From Piscirickettsiaceae bacterium (GTDB taxonomy: Bacteria; Pseudomonadota; Gammaproteobacteria; Nitrosococcales; Methylophagaceae): a stretch of DNA of 55,457 nucleotides. Positions 29,366 through 39,133 of the stretch are shown here, in pieces. Each line of letters opens with the position of its first letter. The first letter of the stretch is position 1. The position numbers and the translations under genes are program-made. The notes under the pieces were generated by a model. The model saw only the letters and a list, made by a program, of their open reading frames with translations, had not been told where the DNA came from and ran no database searches. The stretch lies in NCBI GenBank assembly GCA_013215775.1, contig JABSQO010000012.1, positions 1 through 55,457 on the forward strand. The letters are read 5' to 3'.

Positions 29366-30406
29366 TCAACGAATAATTGGCGGTGCGGCTTCAGACACGG
29401 CGTTTCGACCTTTTCGTTTCGACATATATAATGCCCGATCAGCACGTTGTAAAAAACTATCTATTCCTTCTGACGGGACATATCTAGCTACACCAAATGA
29501 CATCGTTATTACACCTAATGAATCGCCGGTATCTTTGCGTTTAATACGTTTCGATGCAATATCTGCACGTAGTGTCTCAGCTAGCTTTTTAGTATTATCA
29601 ATGCTGGTATTCAGTAGTGTAATGATAAATTCTTCACCACCGTAACGTGCTACTAAATCACGACCTTTTACGCTGCTCTTCAATGTATTGGCAACGACTT
29701 TAAGTACCTGATCGCCCACTAGATGACCATGGGTATCATTAATTTTTTTGAAATAGTCGAGATCACAAAAGATAATACAAACTTCAATACCTGTATTATC
29801 AGCATCTTGTGTAACTTTCGTTATCACATCATCAAAAGCTTTACGATTAGCCAGTTTTGTTAATGAGTCCGTTTTCACTTGTTGCTTAGTCTCATCAAGA
29901 TCTCTTTTAAGATCTTGCATTTCATCCATTGCCATATTAAGACGTTCGGATAATTGTTCCGTTGAAGACATGGTCGCTTTGGTTTCTACAAGCACTTCTT
30001 CAATAACCAATTGAATATCTTGTTGTTGCATCTCAGGATGTAATTTAGCCAGAGACTGCATGAGTTGTTTATTTGATTTCTTCGTAATGCCTACACCGTT
30101 ATTGACGTAGTTCAATATTTCTTCTAATACGTGTCTTAAATTTTGACGGAACTCAAGCAGTTCCGTTTGATCTTTTTCACGATCGAAGAAACGTTGGTAT
30201 AGCTCTGCACTTTGTTTGTCCGATAATTGCCCATACTCATCGATATGCTGTTCGACAGCGTCTGTTAATGAGATATTATTCCCAGACACATACTCATACC
30301 ACACTGCATAATTAGCAGGTGTCATCGCAATGCCATATCTTCTCATTAACGGGATTGCGAGCCGCATGTATTCAGCTGCTTGCTCTTGATACTCACTATA
30401 TTCCAT
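29366..30406 (-). CDS. Diguanylate cyclase (GGDEF) with helical N-terminus
   Basis: 346 residues. An all-helical sensory or dimerisation region (1-170, coiled-coil toward 140-170, no membrane helix) is followed by a GGDEF domain. The active-site motif is RYGGEEF, with DSLTKLANRKAFD before it and CDLDYFKKINDTHGH for metal/GTP binding. It makes c-di-GMP. The inhibitory I-site position reads KGRD rather than R-x-x-D, so feedback inhibition may be weak. The N-terminal part (PLMRRYGIAMTPANYAVWYEYVSG) is shared with many uncharacterised DGCs. No receiver domain and no dedicated partner gene. Confidence 0.93.
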   Translation of the reverse strand: MEYSEYQEQAAEYMRLAIPLMRRYGIAMTPANYAVWYEYVSGNNISLTDAVEQHIDEYGQLSDKQSAELYQRFFDREKDQTELLEFRQNLRHVLEEILNYVNNGVGITKKSNKQLMQSLAKLHPEMQQQDIQLVIEEVLVETKATMSSTEQLSERLNMAMDEMQDLKRDLDETKQQVKTDSLTKLANRKAFDDVITKVTQDADNTGIEVCIIFCDLDYFKKINDTHGHLVGDQVLKVVANTLKSSVKGRDLVARYGGEEFIITLLNTSIDNTKKLAETLRADIASKRIKRKDTGDSLGVITMSFGVARYVPSEGIDSFLQRADRALYMSKRKGRNAVSEAAPPIIR

Positions 30407-30448
30407 GTGTAACTAACCCTTCCTTTTCATAGTCAGCTGCGGGTAATC

Positions 30449-31657
30449 TTACCTCTTTCTACCTGCTATTTTCAACCGTAAGGCATTTAGTTTAATAAAG
30501 CCTTCGGCATCTTTTTGATTGTAGGCACCGGCATCATCTTCAAAGGTCGCTATTGATTCATCAAACAAACTATCTGTTTCGGACGCACGCCCGACAACAA
30601 TAACATTACCTTTATAAAGTTTAATTTTAACTTGTCCGTTGACTGTTTTTTGTGACGCATCTATCATTTTTTGCAACATTTCACGTTCTGGTGACCACCA
30701 ATAACCATTATAGATAAGGCTTGCATAACGAGGCATTAACTCATCTTTCAAATGTGCGACTTCACGATCGACTGTAATGGATTCAATTGCGCGATGTGCA
30801 GGAATCATAATTGTTCCTGCAGGAGTTTCATAACAACCTCGAGCCTTCATGCCTACATAGCGGTTTTCAACTATATCTAATCGGCCGATACCATTTTTGC
30901 CACCCACTTTGTTCAAATATTCCATTACTTCAGCTGGTGACATCGCCTTACCATCAATAGCAACAATATCGCCTTGTTGGTATGTTAATTCTATGTAAGT
31001 CGGCTCATCAGGTGCGTTTTCTAGCGATACGGTCCAACGCCACATCGACTCCTCAGGTTCAGTCCATGGGTCTTCAAGAATGTCACCCTCATAAGATATG
31101 TGAAGTAAGTTCGCATCCATTGAATAAGGGGATTTCTTACCACGCTTCATCTCAACTGGAATGTTATGTTTTTCAGCATAATCAAGCAGGCTTTGACGAG
31201 AATTCAAATCCCATTCTCGCCAAGGTGCAATCACTTGAATTTCAGGACTTAGAGCATAGGCACCTAATTCAAAACGTACTTGATCATTACCTTTACCCGT
31301 TGCACCATGCGAGATAGCTTGAGCCCCCACATCCGCTGCGATTTCAACTAAGCGCTTGGCAATTAATGGGCGAGCAATCGCCGTACCTAATAAATACTCA
31401 CCTTCATAAATCGTGTTGGCACGAAACATTGGAAAGACATAATCACGAGCAAATTCTTCTCGTAAGTCTTCAATATAAACTTCTTTAATGCCCATAGCCT
31501 TTGCTTTAGCACGTGCCGGTTCAACTTCTTCACCTTGACCAATATCAGCGGTAAAAGTCACCACCTCGCAATCATAAGTATCTTGTAACCATTTCAAAAT
31601 AATTGAAGTATCAAGACCACCTGAATAGGCAAGTACGACTTTATTAATCTCAGACAT
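30449..31657 (-). CDS. argG: Argininosuccinate synthase
   Basis: 402 residues of the short bacterial class. PP-loop AYSGGLDTS (10-18). Citrulline/aspartate-binding segments are [12 protein letters not shown] and [18 protein letters not shown] further family segment is YSPEREM, seen here as WSPEREMLQ. It condenses citrulline and aspartate with ATP in arginine synthesis. It is monocistronic or co-read with dam upstream. ACAGGAAA before the ATG contains the ribosome site. Confidence 0.97.
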   Translation of the reverse strand: MSEINKVVLAYSGGLDTSIILKWLQDTYDCEVVTFTADIGQGEEVEPARAKAKAMGIKEVYIEDLREEFARDYVFPMFRANTIYEGEYLLGTAIARPLIAKRLVEIAADVGAQAISHGATGKGNDQVRFELGAYALSPEIQVIAPWREWDLNSRQSLLDYAEKHNIPVEMKRGKKSPYSMDANLLHISYEGDILEDPWTEPEESMWRWTVSLENAPDEPTYIELTYQQGDIVAIDGKAMSPAEVMEYLNKVGGKNGIGRLDIVENRYVGMKARGCYETPAGTIMIPAHRAIESITVDREVAHLKDELMPRYASLIYNGYWWSPEREMLQKMIDASQKTVNGQVKIKLYKGNVIVVGRASETDSLFDESIATFEDDAGAYNQKDAEGFIKLNALRLKIAGRKR

Positions 31658-31686
31658 CGATTTGTTGTTTCCTGTAGAACTATATT

Positions 31687-31715
31687 GTTATAAATTGCGA
31701 GTATTGTATCAAAAA
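31687..31715 (-). promoter_or_regulatory. Candidate argG promoter
   Basis: On the minus strand TTTTTG (31710-31715), a 17-nt spacer and TATAAC (31687-31692). The -35 overlaps the dam stop codon. The leader to the argG ATG at 31657 would be about 23 nt. No ARG box was recognised. Confidence 0.4.
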
Positions 31716-32503
31716 CCACGTAAAGCAAGCACTTCTTTCACCGGCTGACGTTCATTGCCTTTACAACTGATTCGACGGGGTGCATCAAGATATTTCAACT
31801 TAAAGCCGAGATCTTTATACAATGACACCACTCGTGGTGTTGCTTGATTCGATAAGACTACAGGACCTTTATGATTCACTAGCCATTCAACTAATCGTAC
31901 TTGGTCATCCCACGTAAAGCCTTGTTGTGCATATTGACGAAATGGCACATCGTACGGTGGGTCGGCATAAATAAAATCGTCCGTTTTCAATTTCAATTTA
32001 GCAAAATCAGTATTGGTAAATGTCCAGCCTGATAACATTGATTGATAACTCAAAAAATCAGCTTGATAGTTAATCTTTTTATATCGTCCAAACGGCACAT
32101 TGTAGCCACCTGATTTATTAAATCGACATAAACCGTTATAGCCTGTTCGATTAAGATAATAAAATAATTGGGCGGTTGTGCTACCTATATCGCCATTTTG
32201 ATTTAAATTATTGAATGTATTTCTATGCTGATAATACGCTTCTTCATTATTTTCCAATGAAATACTATCCAGTACTAAGCCGTGCTGAATCTGCTGATAA
32301 AAGTTGATAACAGCGTTATTAACATCATTCAACAATGCTGTCTGAGGCTGCAATCCTAAGGCAACCGATAAGCCGCCGCAGAATGGTTCGACAAGTCGCA
32401 CATTGGAATGTTTAGCCCACAGTTTTTCGAGCTTTGGAATAAGCCAGCGCTTGCCCCCCGCCCATTTAAGCGGAGGACGCAATGGCGCTATTTTTTCGGC
32501 CAT
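31709..32503 (-). CDS. dam: DNA adenine methyltransferase (GATC, Dam type)
   Basis: 264 residues, D12 class alpha adenine methylase. The SAM motif PPLKWAGGKRWLIP lies at residues 9-22, FCGGLSVALGL is the second part of the SAM pocket, and the catalytic motif is DPPYDVPF. It methylates N6 of adenine in GATC, guiding mismatch repair and replication timing. No restriction enzyme is adjacent, so it is a housekeeping Dam rather than part of a restriction system. It is 13 nt downstream of lpdA and so probably the last gene of the pyruvate dehydrogenase operon. Confidence 0.9.
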   Translation of the reverse strand: MAEKIAPLRPPLKWAGGKRWLIPKLEKLWAKHSNVRLVEPFCGGLSVALGLQPQTALLNDVNNAVINFYQQIQHGLVLDSISLENNEEAYYQHRNTFNNLNQNGDIGSTTAQLFYYLNRTGYNGLCRFNKSGGYNVPFGRYKKINYQADFLSYQSMLSGWTFTNTDFAKLKLKTDDFIYADPPYDVPFRQYAQQGFTWDDQVRLVEWLVNHKGPVVLSNQATPRVVSLYKDLGFKLKYLDAPRRISCKGNERQPVKEVLALRGF

Positions 32504-32516
32504 GAAGTTATTCTAG

Positions 32517-34277
32517 CTATTTAGAATGCAATGTTTTACGTGGCGGCATTAAATCAGTAATGCTACCTTCTGCCATTTCAGCAGCAAAAGCCAGTGTTTC
32601 GGATAAGGTTGGATGTGGATGAATGGTCATACCAATATCTTCAGCATCAGCGCCCATTTCTAAAGCCAGGACTGCTTCAGCAATCAATTCACCGGCATTG
32701 GTACCCACAATACCGGCACCAATAATGCGGCCGGTTTCTTTGTCAAATAAGGCCTTGGTTAAACCTTCATTACGGCCAATACTTAAGCTACGACCACTTG
32801 CAGCCCAAGGGAAGGCTCCTTTAACATAGTCGATTTTTTGCTCTTTCGCTTGCGCTTCAGAAAGTCCCATCCAAGCAATTTCAGGATCAGTGTAAGCTAC
32901 AGAAGGAATCGTCATCGGATCAAAAGCAGATTTCATACCAGAGATCACTTCGGCTGCAACTTTAGCTTCATGCACCGCTTTATGTGCCAACATCGGTTGG
33001 CCGACAATATCACCAATGGCATAGATATGCTCTACATTGGTTTGCATTTGTGCATTAACTTCAATAAAACCGTAGTCATTGACGTCCACACCTGCCGCTT
33101 CAGCATTAATCAATTTACCATTTGGTGACCGACCAACTGCCACTAAAATCTTGTCGAACACCACTGTTTTAGGTGCGTCTTTGCCTTCAAATGTGACTTT
33201 AAGCCCTTTTTTCTGTGCTTCTATTTTTGCCACTTTGGTGTTCAGGTAAATAGCTTCGTATTGACTTTTTACCTTCTTCAATAATGGTTTGACTATATCT
33301 TTATCAGCACCAGCGATTAAATCACTAAGCATTTCAACAATGGTTATTTTTGAACCTAATGCATTATATACCGTCGCCATCTCTAAGCCGATAATACCAC
33401 CACCGATCACCAATAATTTTTTGGGAACATCAGCAAGATCAAGTGCGCTCGTTGAATCCATCATTCGAGGATCTTCATTCGGAAAGAAAGGAACTTTACT
33501 AACGCGTGAACCGGCAGCAATAATGCATTTATCAAATGAAATACTTTGCTCTCCATCAGCGGTGCTGACGGTCATAGTATGCGTGCCGGAAAAACGGGCT
33601 TCACCATGCACAATGGTGACTTTACGCTGTTTAGCCAGCGCTTTCAGACCATCAGTCAATTGATTAGTAATGCTGTTTTTCCAGCTTTCAATCTTACGAA
33701 TATCAATTTCTGGTTTAGCAAAGGTCACCCCATGGGCACCCATATCAGCCGCTTCATTAATGACTTGAGCCGTATGTAATAAGGCTTTAGAGGGAATACA
33801 ACCCACATTTAAGCATACACCACCAATTTTAGCATAGCGCTCAATCATGACTACTTTCTGCCCTAGATCAGCGGCTCTAAATGCGGCAGTGTAACCACCA
33901 GGCCCTGAACCTAAGATCAATAACTCGGCATGTGAATCAGCATCGCCAGCATTCGTCGATACTGCAGCAGTTGGACTGGCTACGTCAGCTTTACTATCGC
34001 TAACTGCGACCGCAGCTGCTGGCACAGCTTGCTCTTTCTCAGCCACTTCTAGCGTTAAAATAACATGGCCTTCAGCCACTTTATCACCAACTGCCACATT
34101 CAAAGCAACGATGGTACCAGTAGCATTGCTCGGGATTTCCATTGCTGCCTTGTCTGATTCCAAGGTGATAATATCTTGATTTTCTACTATCTCATCACCC
34201 ACTTCCACCAATACTTCAATAATTTCGACCTCATCAAAATCACCAACATCAGGGACTTTTATTTCAATCACGCTCAT
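32517..34277 (-). CDS. lpdA: Dihydrolipoyl dehydrogenase (E3) with N-terminal lipoyl domain
   Basis: 586 residues, about 110 longer than a plain E3. Residues 1-78 are a lipoyl domain with lipoate lysine in TLESDKAAMEIPS. An Ala-rich linker follows, then the FAD domain (LILGSGPGGYTAAFRAA) with the redox disulfide GGVCLNVGCIPSKALLH. The NAD domain has GGGIIGLEMA, and the C-terminal dimer interface ends in HPHPTLSET. It reoxidises dihydrolipoyl groups in pyruvate dehydrogenase. Its ATG overlaps the aceF stop by 4 nt. The lipoyl domain closely resembles that of AceF. Confidence 0.96.
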   Translation of the reverse strand: MSVIEIKVPDVGDFDEVEIIEVLVEVGDEIVENQDIITLESDKAAMEIPSNATGTIVALNVAVGDKVAEGHVILTLEVAEKEQAVPAAAVAVSDSKADVASPTAAVSTNAGDADSHAELLILGSGPGGYTAAFRAADLGQKVVMIERYAKIGGVCLNVGCIPSKALLHTAQVINEAADMGAHGVTFAKPEIDIRKIESWKNSITNQLTDGLKALAKQRKVTIVHGEARFSGTHTMTVSTADGEQSISFDKCIIAAGSRVSKVPFFPNEDPRMMDSTSALDLADVPKKLLVIGGGIIGLEMATVYNALGSKITIVEMLSDLIAGADKDIVKPLLKKVKSQYEAIYLNTKVAKIEAQKKGLKVTFEGKDAPKTVVFDKILVAVGRSPNGKLINAEAAGVDVNDYGFIEVNAQMQTNVEHIYAIGDIVGQPMLAHKAVHEAKVAAEVISGMKSAFDPMTIPSVAYTDPEIAWMGLSEAQAKEQKIDYVKGAFPWAASGRSLSIGRNEGLTKALFDKETGRIIGAGIVGTNAGELIAEAVLALEMGADAEDIGMTIHPHPTLSETLAFAAEMAEGSITDLMPPRKTLHSK

Positions 34278-35584
34278 AATAAAACCTTTCTAATATCAGA
34301 CAACATCATGTTCAAATGGTTAGTAAATCTTGCCCCCATCGCGCCATCGACCACACGATGATCGTAGGAAACTGATAATGGCAACATTAACCTAGGTTCA
34401 AATTCGCTGCCATTCCATACTGGCTGCATTTTATGACGGCCTACACCTAAAATAGCCACTTCAGGTGCATTAACAATCGGGGTAAAGAAACTACCACCAA
34501 TACCGCCTAGACTTGAAATAGAGAAGGTGCCACCTTGTAAGTCTTTAGCGGTTAAGGCGCCATCTCTAGCTCGGCTACTAATTTCACCTAATTCACCCGC
34601 TAGTTCTAAAAAGCCTTTTTTATCTACATCTCTGATCACGGGCACCATCAACCCATTTGGTGTATCAACGGCAACACCGATGTGATAATAGTTTTTCAAA
34701 ATTAAGTTTTCTTTATCTTCACTTAATGATGCATTTAACTCTGGGTAGCGTTTCAAACTGGCCACCACGGCTTTCATGATAAACACGAGTGGTGTTAAAT
34801 TCACTCCTTGTTTAGCAGCAGAGTCTTTATTAGATTTTCTGAATTTTTCCAACTCGGTAATATCTGCTTCATCAAACTGAGTAACATGGGGAATATTTAA
34901 CCAACATGCATGCAGATGTTTGCCTGATATTTTTTTGATCCGAGAAAGTTCAACTTTTTCAATTGCCCCAAATTTCTCATAATTACCCACAGGAACAGGA
35001 GGTATCGCTGAGCCAGAACCACTGGCAACGGCCGGTGTATTTATTTTTTGTTTAACAAAGTTCTGTACATCTTGTTTCGTAATTCGACCTTTCTCACCAC
35101 TACCCACAACCATGGTTAAGGTAATACCTAGTTCGCGGGCAAACTGACGAACTGAAGGGGATGCATGAGCATGTTTTACTGCTGCATTACTATCAGGTGC
35201 AAAGGGTGTTTCTTCAATTAATTTAGCTTCAGGCTCAGGTGCTTTATATGACTTAATATCATCAAAAGAAAAAGTTTTGACTGGCTGTTTTTGCTGTTTT
35301 TTCTGTTTTTCTGTTTTCACAGCAGGTGCAGATTTCGCCCCAGTAGTAGCTTCAACTAATGCAATAATGGCTCCTTCTTTAACCATATCACCTATATTAA
35401 CTTTAAGTTCTTTGATAATACCAGCATGTGATGATGGGATTTCCATTGCCGCCTTATCGGATTCTAAAGTAATAATATCTTGGTTTTCTTCGATACTATC
35501 TCCAACTGATACTAGTATTTCGATGATTTCGATTTCATCAAAATCACCAATATCGGGGACTTTTAATTCTATTAATTTTGTCAT
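34274..35584 (-). CDS. aceF: Pyruvate dehydrogenase E2, dihydrolipoamide acetyltransferase
   Basis: 436 residues with only one lipoyl domain (1-78, TLESDKAAMEIPS). A charged linker rich in Lys/Gln follows, then the peripheral subunit-binding domain (SPSVRQFARELGITL ... GRITKQDVQNF). The catalytic domain ends in SYDHRVVDGAMGARF, with catalytic His and Asp. E. coli AceF carries three lipoyl domains. It transfers acetyl to CoA in the pyruvate dehydrogenase core. It lies 2 nt after aceE and overlaps lpdA by 4 nt. Confidence 0.96.
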   Translation of the reverse strand: MTKLIELKVPDIGDFDEIEIIEILVSVGDSIEENQDIITLESDKAAMEIPSSHAGIIKELKVNIGDMVKEGAIIALVEATTGAKSAPAVKTEKQKKQQKQPVKTFSFDDIKSYKAPEPEAKLIEETPFAPDSNAAVKHAHASPSVRQFARELGITLTMVVGSGEKGRITKQDVQNFVKQKINTPAVASGSGSAIPPVPVGNYEKFGAIEKVELSRIKKISGKHLHACWLNIPHVTQFDEADITELEKFRKSNKDSAAKQGVNLTPLVFIMKAVVASLKRYPELNASLSEDKENLILKNYYHIGVAVDTPNGLMVPVIRDVDKKGFLELAGELGEISSRARDGALTAKDLQGGTFSISSLGGIGGSFFTPIVNAPEVAILGVGRHKMQPVWNGSEFEPRLMLPLSVSYDHRVVDGAMGARFTNHLNMMLSDIRKVLL

Positions 35585-35586
35585 AT

Positions 35587-38241
35587 TTATGCCTTAATTG
35601 GATTTAATGCATCCGTATTAATTTTGTATTTTTTGATCGCTTTTGCTACTACATCGTGCTTAATTTCACTTTCATTCGCCAATGTATTCAAGGTTGCTAC
35701 CACGATGTGATAACGGTCCACTTCAAAGAAACTACGAAGTTTTTCTCGCGTATCACTTCGTCCAAACCCATCGGTACCTAATACGGTATAAGCTGATTTG
35801 ACCCAAGGGCGAATTTGTTCAGCATATAAACGTATATAATCGGTAGCAGCAATCACTACACCTTGTTGCTCATCTAAACATTCAGCTACATAACTACGTT
35901 TATTTTCTTCTGTTGGATGCAGTCGATTATATCTATCTGTATCAATACCATTTCTTGCCAACTCATTTATGCTGGTTGCACTCCATACCGTAGCAGACAC
36001 TTTCCATTCTTTTTCCAACATCTCAGCTGCGGCTTCAACTTCACGTAAAATCGTACCACTGCCTAGTAATTGTGCTTTTAGTTTGTGTTTACCGCCGGAC
36101 TTAAGCTGATACATCCCTTTAAGGATCCCCGCCTCAACACCTTTTGGCATTTCAGGATGAGTATAATTTTCATTCATCGCGGTAAGGTAATAGAACACAC
36201 TTTCTTGCTCTTCATACATGCGACGGAAACCATCATGAACAATCACTGCCATTTCATAAGCATAAGTTGGGTCGTAACTGACACAATTCGGAATTGTATT
36301 TGCCAAAATCAGACTATGACCGTCCTCATGTTGCAAACCTTCACCATTTAATGTGGTACGGCCTGCTGTGGCACCTATCAAGAAACCTTTGGCTTGTATA
36401 TCACCAGCCAACCACGCCAAGTCACCAATACGTTGGAAACCAAACATAGAATAGTAAATATAGAATGGCACCATATTGACATCATAGTTTGAATAAGCCG
36501 TCGCAGCAGATATCCACTCAGCCATCGCACCGGCTTCATTGATCCCTTCTTGTAAGATCTGGCCTTTAGTATCTTCACGATACCACATCACCTTGCCTGA
36601 ATCTTCTGGTTCATAAAGCTGACCAGAAGATGAATAAATACCAAAGGAACGGAATAAACCTTCCATGCCAAAAGTACGCGCTTCATCGGGTACAATCGGC
36701 ACAATGTTTTGACCGACTTGTTTATCACGAATTAGCGCGGTAAGAATACGCACAAACGCCATTGTGGTTGAGATCTCACGCTTACCAGTTGATTTCAACA
36801 TCGCACTGAAAATACTTAAGTCTGGTGTTTTTAATGCAGGAGCATGATGATTTCGCTTAGGTAAAAAACCACCTAATTCTTCTCTACGTGCTAACAGGTA
36901 TTTTTTCTCTTCACTATCATCATCTAAAGTGATGTAAGGAATCTCTTCCACTTGCTCATCGGTCAACGGGATATTAAAACGATCACGGAACACCTTCATT
37001 TGTTCCACACCCAAACTTTTCTGTGAATGCGTGGTGTTTTGTGCTTCACCTGCTTCACCCATTCCATAGCCTTTGACTGTTTTAGCTAAAATAACAGTCG
37101 GCTGACCTTTATGATCAGTAGCACTTTTATAAGCAGCATAAACTTTTCGTGGATCATGTCCACCACGACTCAACTGCCAAATATCTTCATCCGTCATATC
37201 TGAAACCATGTCTAATAGCTCTGGATATTTACCAAAGAAGTGTTTACGTACAAATGCACCATCTTTAGATTTATAGTTTTGGTATTCACCATCCACTACT
37301 TCTTCCATGCGTTTCAGTAATAAACCATTTTTATCTTTAGCGAGTAGTTGATCCCACTCAGAGCCCCAAATCACTTTAATTACATTCCAGCCTGCGCCAC
37401 GGAAAATAGCTTCAAGCTCTTGAATGATCTTACCGTTACCACGCACAGGACCATCTAAACGCTGTAAATTACAGTTGATGACAAAGGTTAAATTATCTAA
37501 TTTTTCACGCCCAGCTAAGGTGATGGCTCCTAATGATTCTGGCTCATCCATCTCACCATCACCTAAATAAGCCCACACGTTACGACCTGCCGTTTCTTTG
37601 ACCTCACGATGTTCCATATATTTCATAAATCGTGCTTGGTAGATCGCCAAGATAGGGCCTAAACCCATAGAAACTGTTGGGAACTGCCAATAGTCAGGCA
37701 TTAACCAAGGATGAGGATAAGAAGATAGCCCTTTACCATCTGATTCGAAGCGGAAATTATTTAACTGATCTTCAGTTAAGCGCCCCTCAAGGAATGAACG
37801 TGCATAAATACCCGGTGAAATATGGCCTTGGAAAAACACCATATCGGCACCATTTCCATGGTTATCACCTTTGAAAAAATGATTGAAACCAACATCATAC
37901 ATAGTTGCTGATGATGCAAAACTTGCAATATGACCACCAACCGCACCCGGCTTAAGATTGGCTTTAGTGACCATTGCCATGGCATTCCAGCGAATATATG
38001 ATCTTATTTTATGCTCAATATCTTGATCACCAGTAATCCGTTGTTGCTGATCAACGGGGATAGTATTTACGTAAGCGGTATTGGAACTGTATGGAAGATT
38101 AACACCAGAACGGCGTGCCATATCGATGAGTTTTTCTAAAATGTGGTGTGCTTTTTTACCACCTTCGACTTCAATAATGGATTCTAAAGCATCCAACCAT
38201 TCTTGGGTTTCTTGTGGGTCATGATCAACAAAATCAGTCAT
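35587..38241 (-). CDS. aceE: Pyruvate dehydrogenase E1, homodimeric type
   Basis: 884 residues from ATG 38241 (MTDFVDHDPQETQEWLDALES), preceded by AAGG 5 nt upstream; the in-frame extension to 38307 is unlike the family and crosses the promoter. Thiamine diphosphate motif: YLGDGEMDEPES near residue 225 through NCNLQRLDGPV. Later segments such as GEGLQHEDGHSL and TDGFGRSDTRE match E. coli AceE. It decarboxylates pyruvate and acetylates lipoyl groups. First gene of aceE-aceF-lpdA-dam. A palindrome overlaps its putative -35. Confidence 0.97.
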   Translation of the reverse strand: MTDFVDHDPQETQEWLDALESIIEVEGGKKAHHILEKLIDMARRSGVNLPYSSNTAYVNTIPVDQQQRITGDQDIEHKIRSYIRWNAMAMVTKANLKPGAVGGHIASFASSATMYDVGFNHFFKGDNHGNGADMVFFQGHISPGIYARSFLEGRLTEDQLNNFRFESDGKGLSSYPHPWLMPDYWQFPTVSMGLGPILAIYQARFMKYMEHREVKETAGRNVWAYLGDGEMDEPESLGAITLAGREKLDNLTFVINCNLQRLDGPVRGNGKIIQELEAIFRGAGWNVIKVIWGSEWDQLLAKDKNGLLLKRMEEVVDGEYQNYKSKDGAFVRKHFFGKYPELLDMVSDMTDEDIWQLSRGGHDPRKVYAAYKSATDHKGQPTVILAKTVKGYGMGEAGEAQNTTHSQKSLGVEQMKVFRDRFNIPLTDEQVEEIPYITLDDDSEEKKYLLARREELGGFLPKRNHHAPALKTPDLSIFSAMLKSTGKREISTTMAFVRILTALIRDKQVGQNIVPIVPDEARTFGMEGLFRSFGIYSSSGQLYEPEDSGKVMWYREDTKGQILQEGINEAGAMAEWISAATAYSNYDVNMVPFYIYYSMFGFQRIGDLAWLAGDIQAKGFLIGATAGRTTLNGEGLQHEDGHSLILANTIPNCVSYDPTYAYEMAVIVHDGFRRMYEEQESVFYYLTAMNENYTHPEMPKGVEAGILKGMYQLKSGGKHKLKAQLLGSGTILREVEAAAEMLEKEWKVSATVWSATSINELARNGIDTDRYNRLHPTEENKRSYVAECLDEQQGVVIAATDYIRLYAEQIRPWVKSAYTVLGTDGFGRSDTREKLRSFFEVDRYHIVVATLNTLANESEIKHDVVAKAIKKYKINTDALNPIKA

Positions 38242-38280
38242 AAGTACCTTCTTAAATCGTAACGTCCAAAACAGCCGAAT

Positions 38281-38308
38281 ATTGTAACAGTTTTTGGTCT
38301 GTTCCAAA
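38281..38308 (-). promoter_or_regulatory. Candidate aceE promoter with overlapping palindrome
   Basis: Minus strand: -10 TACAAT (38281-38286), -35 TTGGAA (38302-38307, spacer 15) or TTTGGA (38303-38308, spacer 16). An inverted repeat TTTGG-N6-CCAAA spans 38293-38308 over the -35. It resembles PdhR/GntR-type operators (TTGG ... CCAA), but with a 6-nt centre instead of the usual 5. No pdhR gene is adjacent. Confidence 0.45.
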
Positions 38309-38365
38309 TCCAGTGCGACATGCTTTTCGAGTTAACGACTTTTTGATAGGTAAAGGAGAGATATT

Positions 38366-38384
38366 TGTAATGATAATCATCAGC
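38366..38384. promoter_or_regulatory. Fur-box-like site
   Basis: The 19 bases at 38366-38384 contain TAATGATAATCAT and match the classical 19-bp Fur consensus at 15 positions by my count. It lies 125 nt upstream of the aceE ATG and 117 nt downstream of the msrQ stop. No gene starts directly beside it. It may regulate a distal aceE promoter or an unannotated small RNA in the 38.24-38.50 kb gap. Confidence 0.45.
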
Positions 38385-38500
38385 AAGGGTAAAATTTCTA
38401 ATCCAATTTAGTCAACGATAACCTAAGGGAAAACATATATTCTTATATTTGATATACGAATATGGTTATAACTATATCATATATGGTGGAGTAGTCAACT

Positions 38501-39112
38501 TTACGTTCTTACAGGTACAACTTTTATGGCCGTTTGCTTAAGGTAATATCGGTATAGACGTATTGCTAATAAAATAAAGACAATCACCGCATATTGTAAT
38601 GGTTCTGTTTTGTCTGCTTTAACCAACATATAAAAGTGGATACAGCTTGCTATAGCAATAAAATAAGTCAGTTTATGTAAACGTTTCCAACGTTTACCAC
38701 CTAGGCGTTTGACCATCGCATTATTAGACGTGGTAGCCAATAATACCAGTGATGTGAAGGTGAAAAAGCCAATAGTAATGAAAGGTCGCTTGATAATATC
38801 TTTAATTATTTCATCAAAATCAAAAAACTGATCTAGCCACAAATAAAGCAACATATGGATTGAAGCATAGAAAAACACATACAAGCCTAATATTCGCCTG
38901 ATAGGAACAAATAAGTTACTCCCTGTCATCCATCTCAATGGTGTAATTAACAACGTCAACACTAAAAAACGTAATGCCCATAGGCCCGTATTACGCGTCA
39001 ACGTTTCAATAGGATTTACACCAAGCTGATTAGTGAATAAAGCATAAACCAGCCAAATCGCCGGCAATAAACTTATTAGAAAGACACCTACTTTTAATTG
39101 TTTAACATTCAT
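38501..39112 (-). CDS. msrQ: Heme-binding membrane subunit MsrQ
   Basis: 203 residues, about six membrane helices of the ferric-reductase-like fold. TGLWALRFLVLTLLITPLRW, YASIHMLLYLWL and RLHKLTYFIAIASCIHFYML supply the His residues expected to bind heme. MsrQ passes electrons from the quinone pool (or flavin reductase) to MsrP in the periplasm. It lies 21 nt after msrP, and MsrP-MsrQ is the usual pair. The AT-rich 38.43-38.50 kb region follows it, without a GC-rich terminator. Confidence 0.93.
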   Translation of the reverse strand: MNVKQLKVGVFLISLLPAIWLVYALFTNQLGVNPIETLTRNTGLWALRFLVLTLLITPLRWMTGSNLFVPIRRILGLYVFFYASIHMLLYLWLDQFFDFDEIIKDIIKRPFITIGFFTFTSLVLLATTSNNAMVKRLGGKRWKRLHKLTYFIAIASCIHFYMLVKADKTEPLQYAVIVFILLAIRLYRYYLKQTAIKVVPVRT

Positions 39113-39133
39113 CGATTACACAGCCATACAAAT

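Noticed and set aside
31709-32503. Dam as part of a restriction-modification system
   Set aside because: No nuclease or specificity gene is adjacent; the neighbours are metabolic genes.
38242-38307. 22-residue N-terminal extension of AceE
   Set aside because: Overlaps the promoter-like -10 and palindrome; ATG 38241 has its own ribosome site and a normal AceE start.
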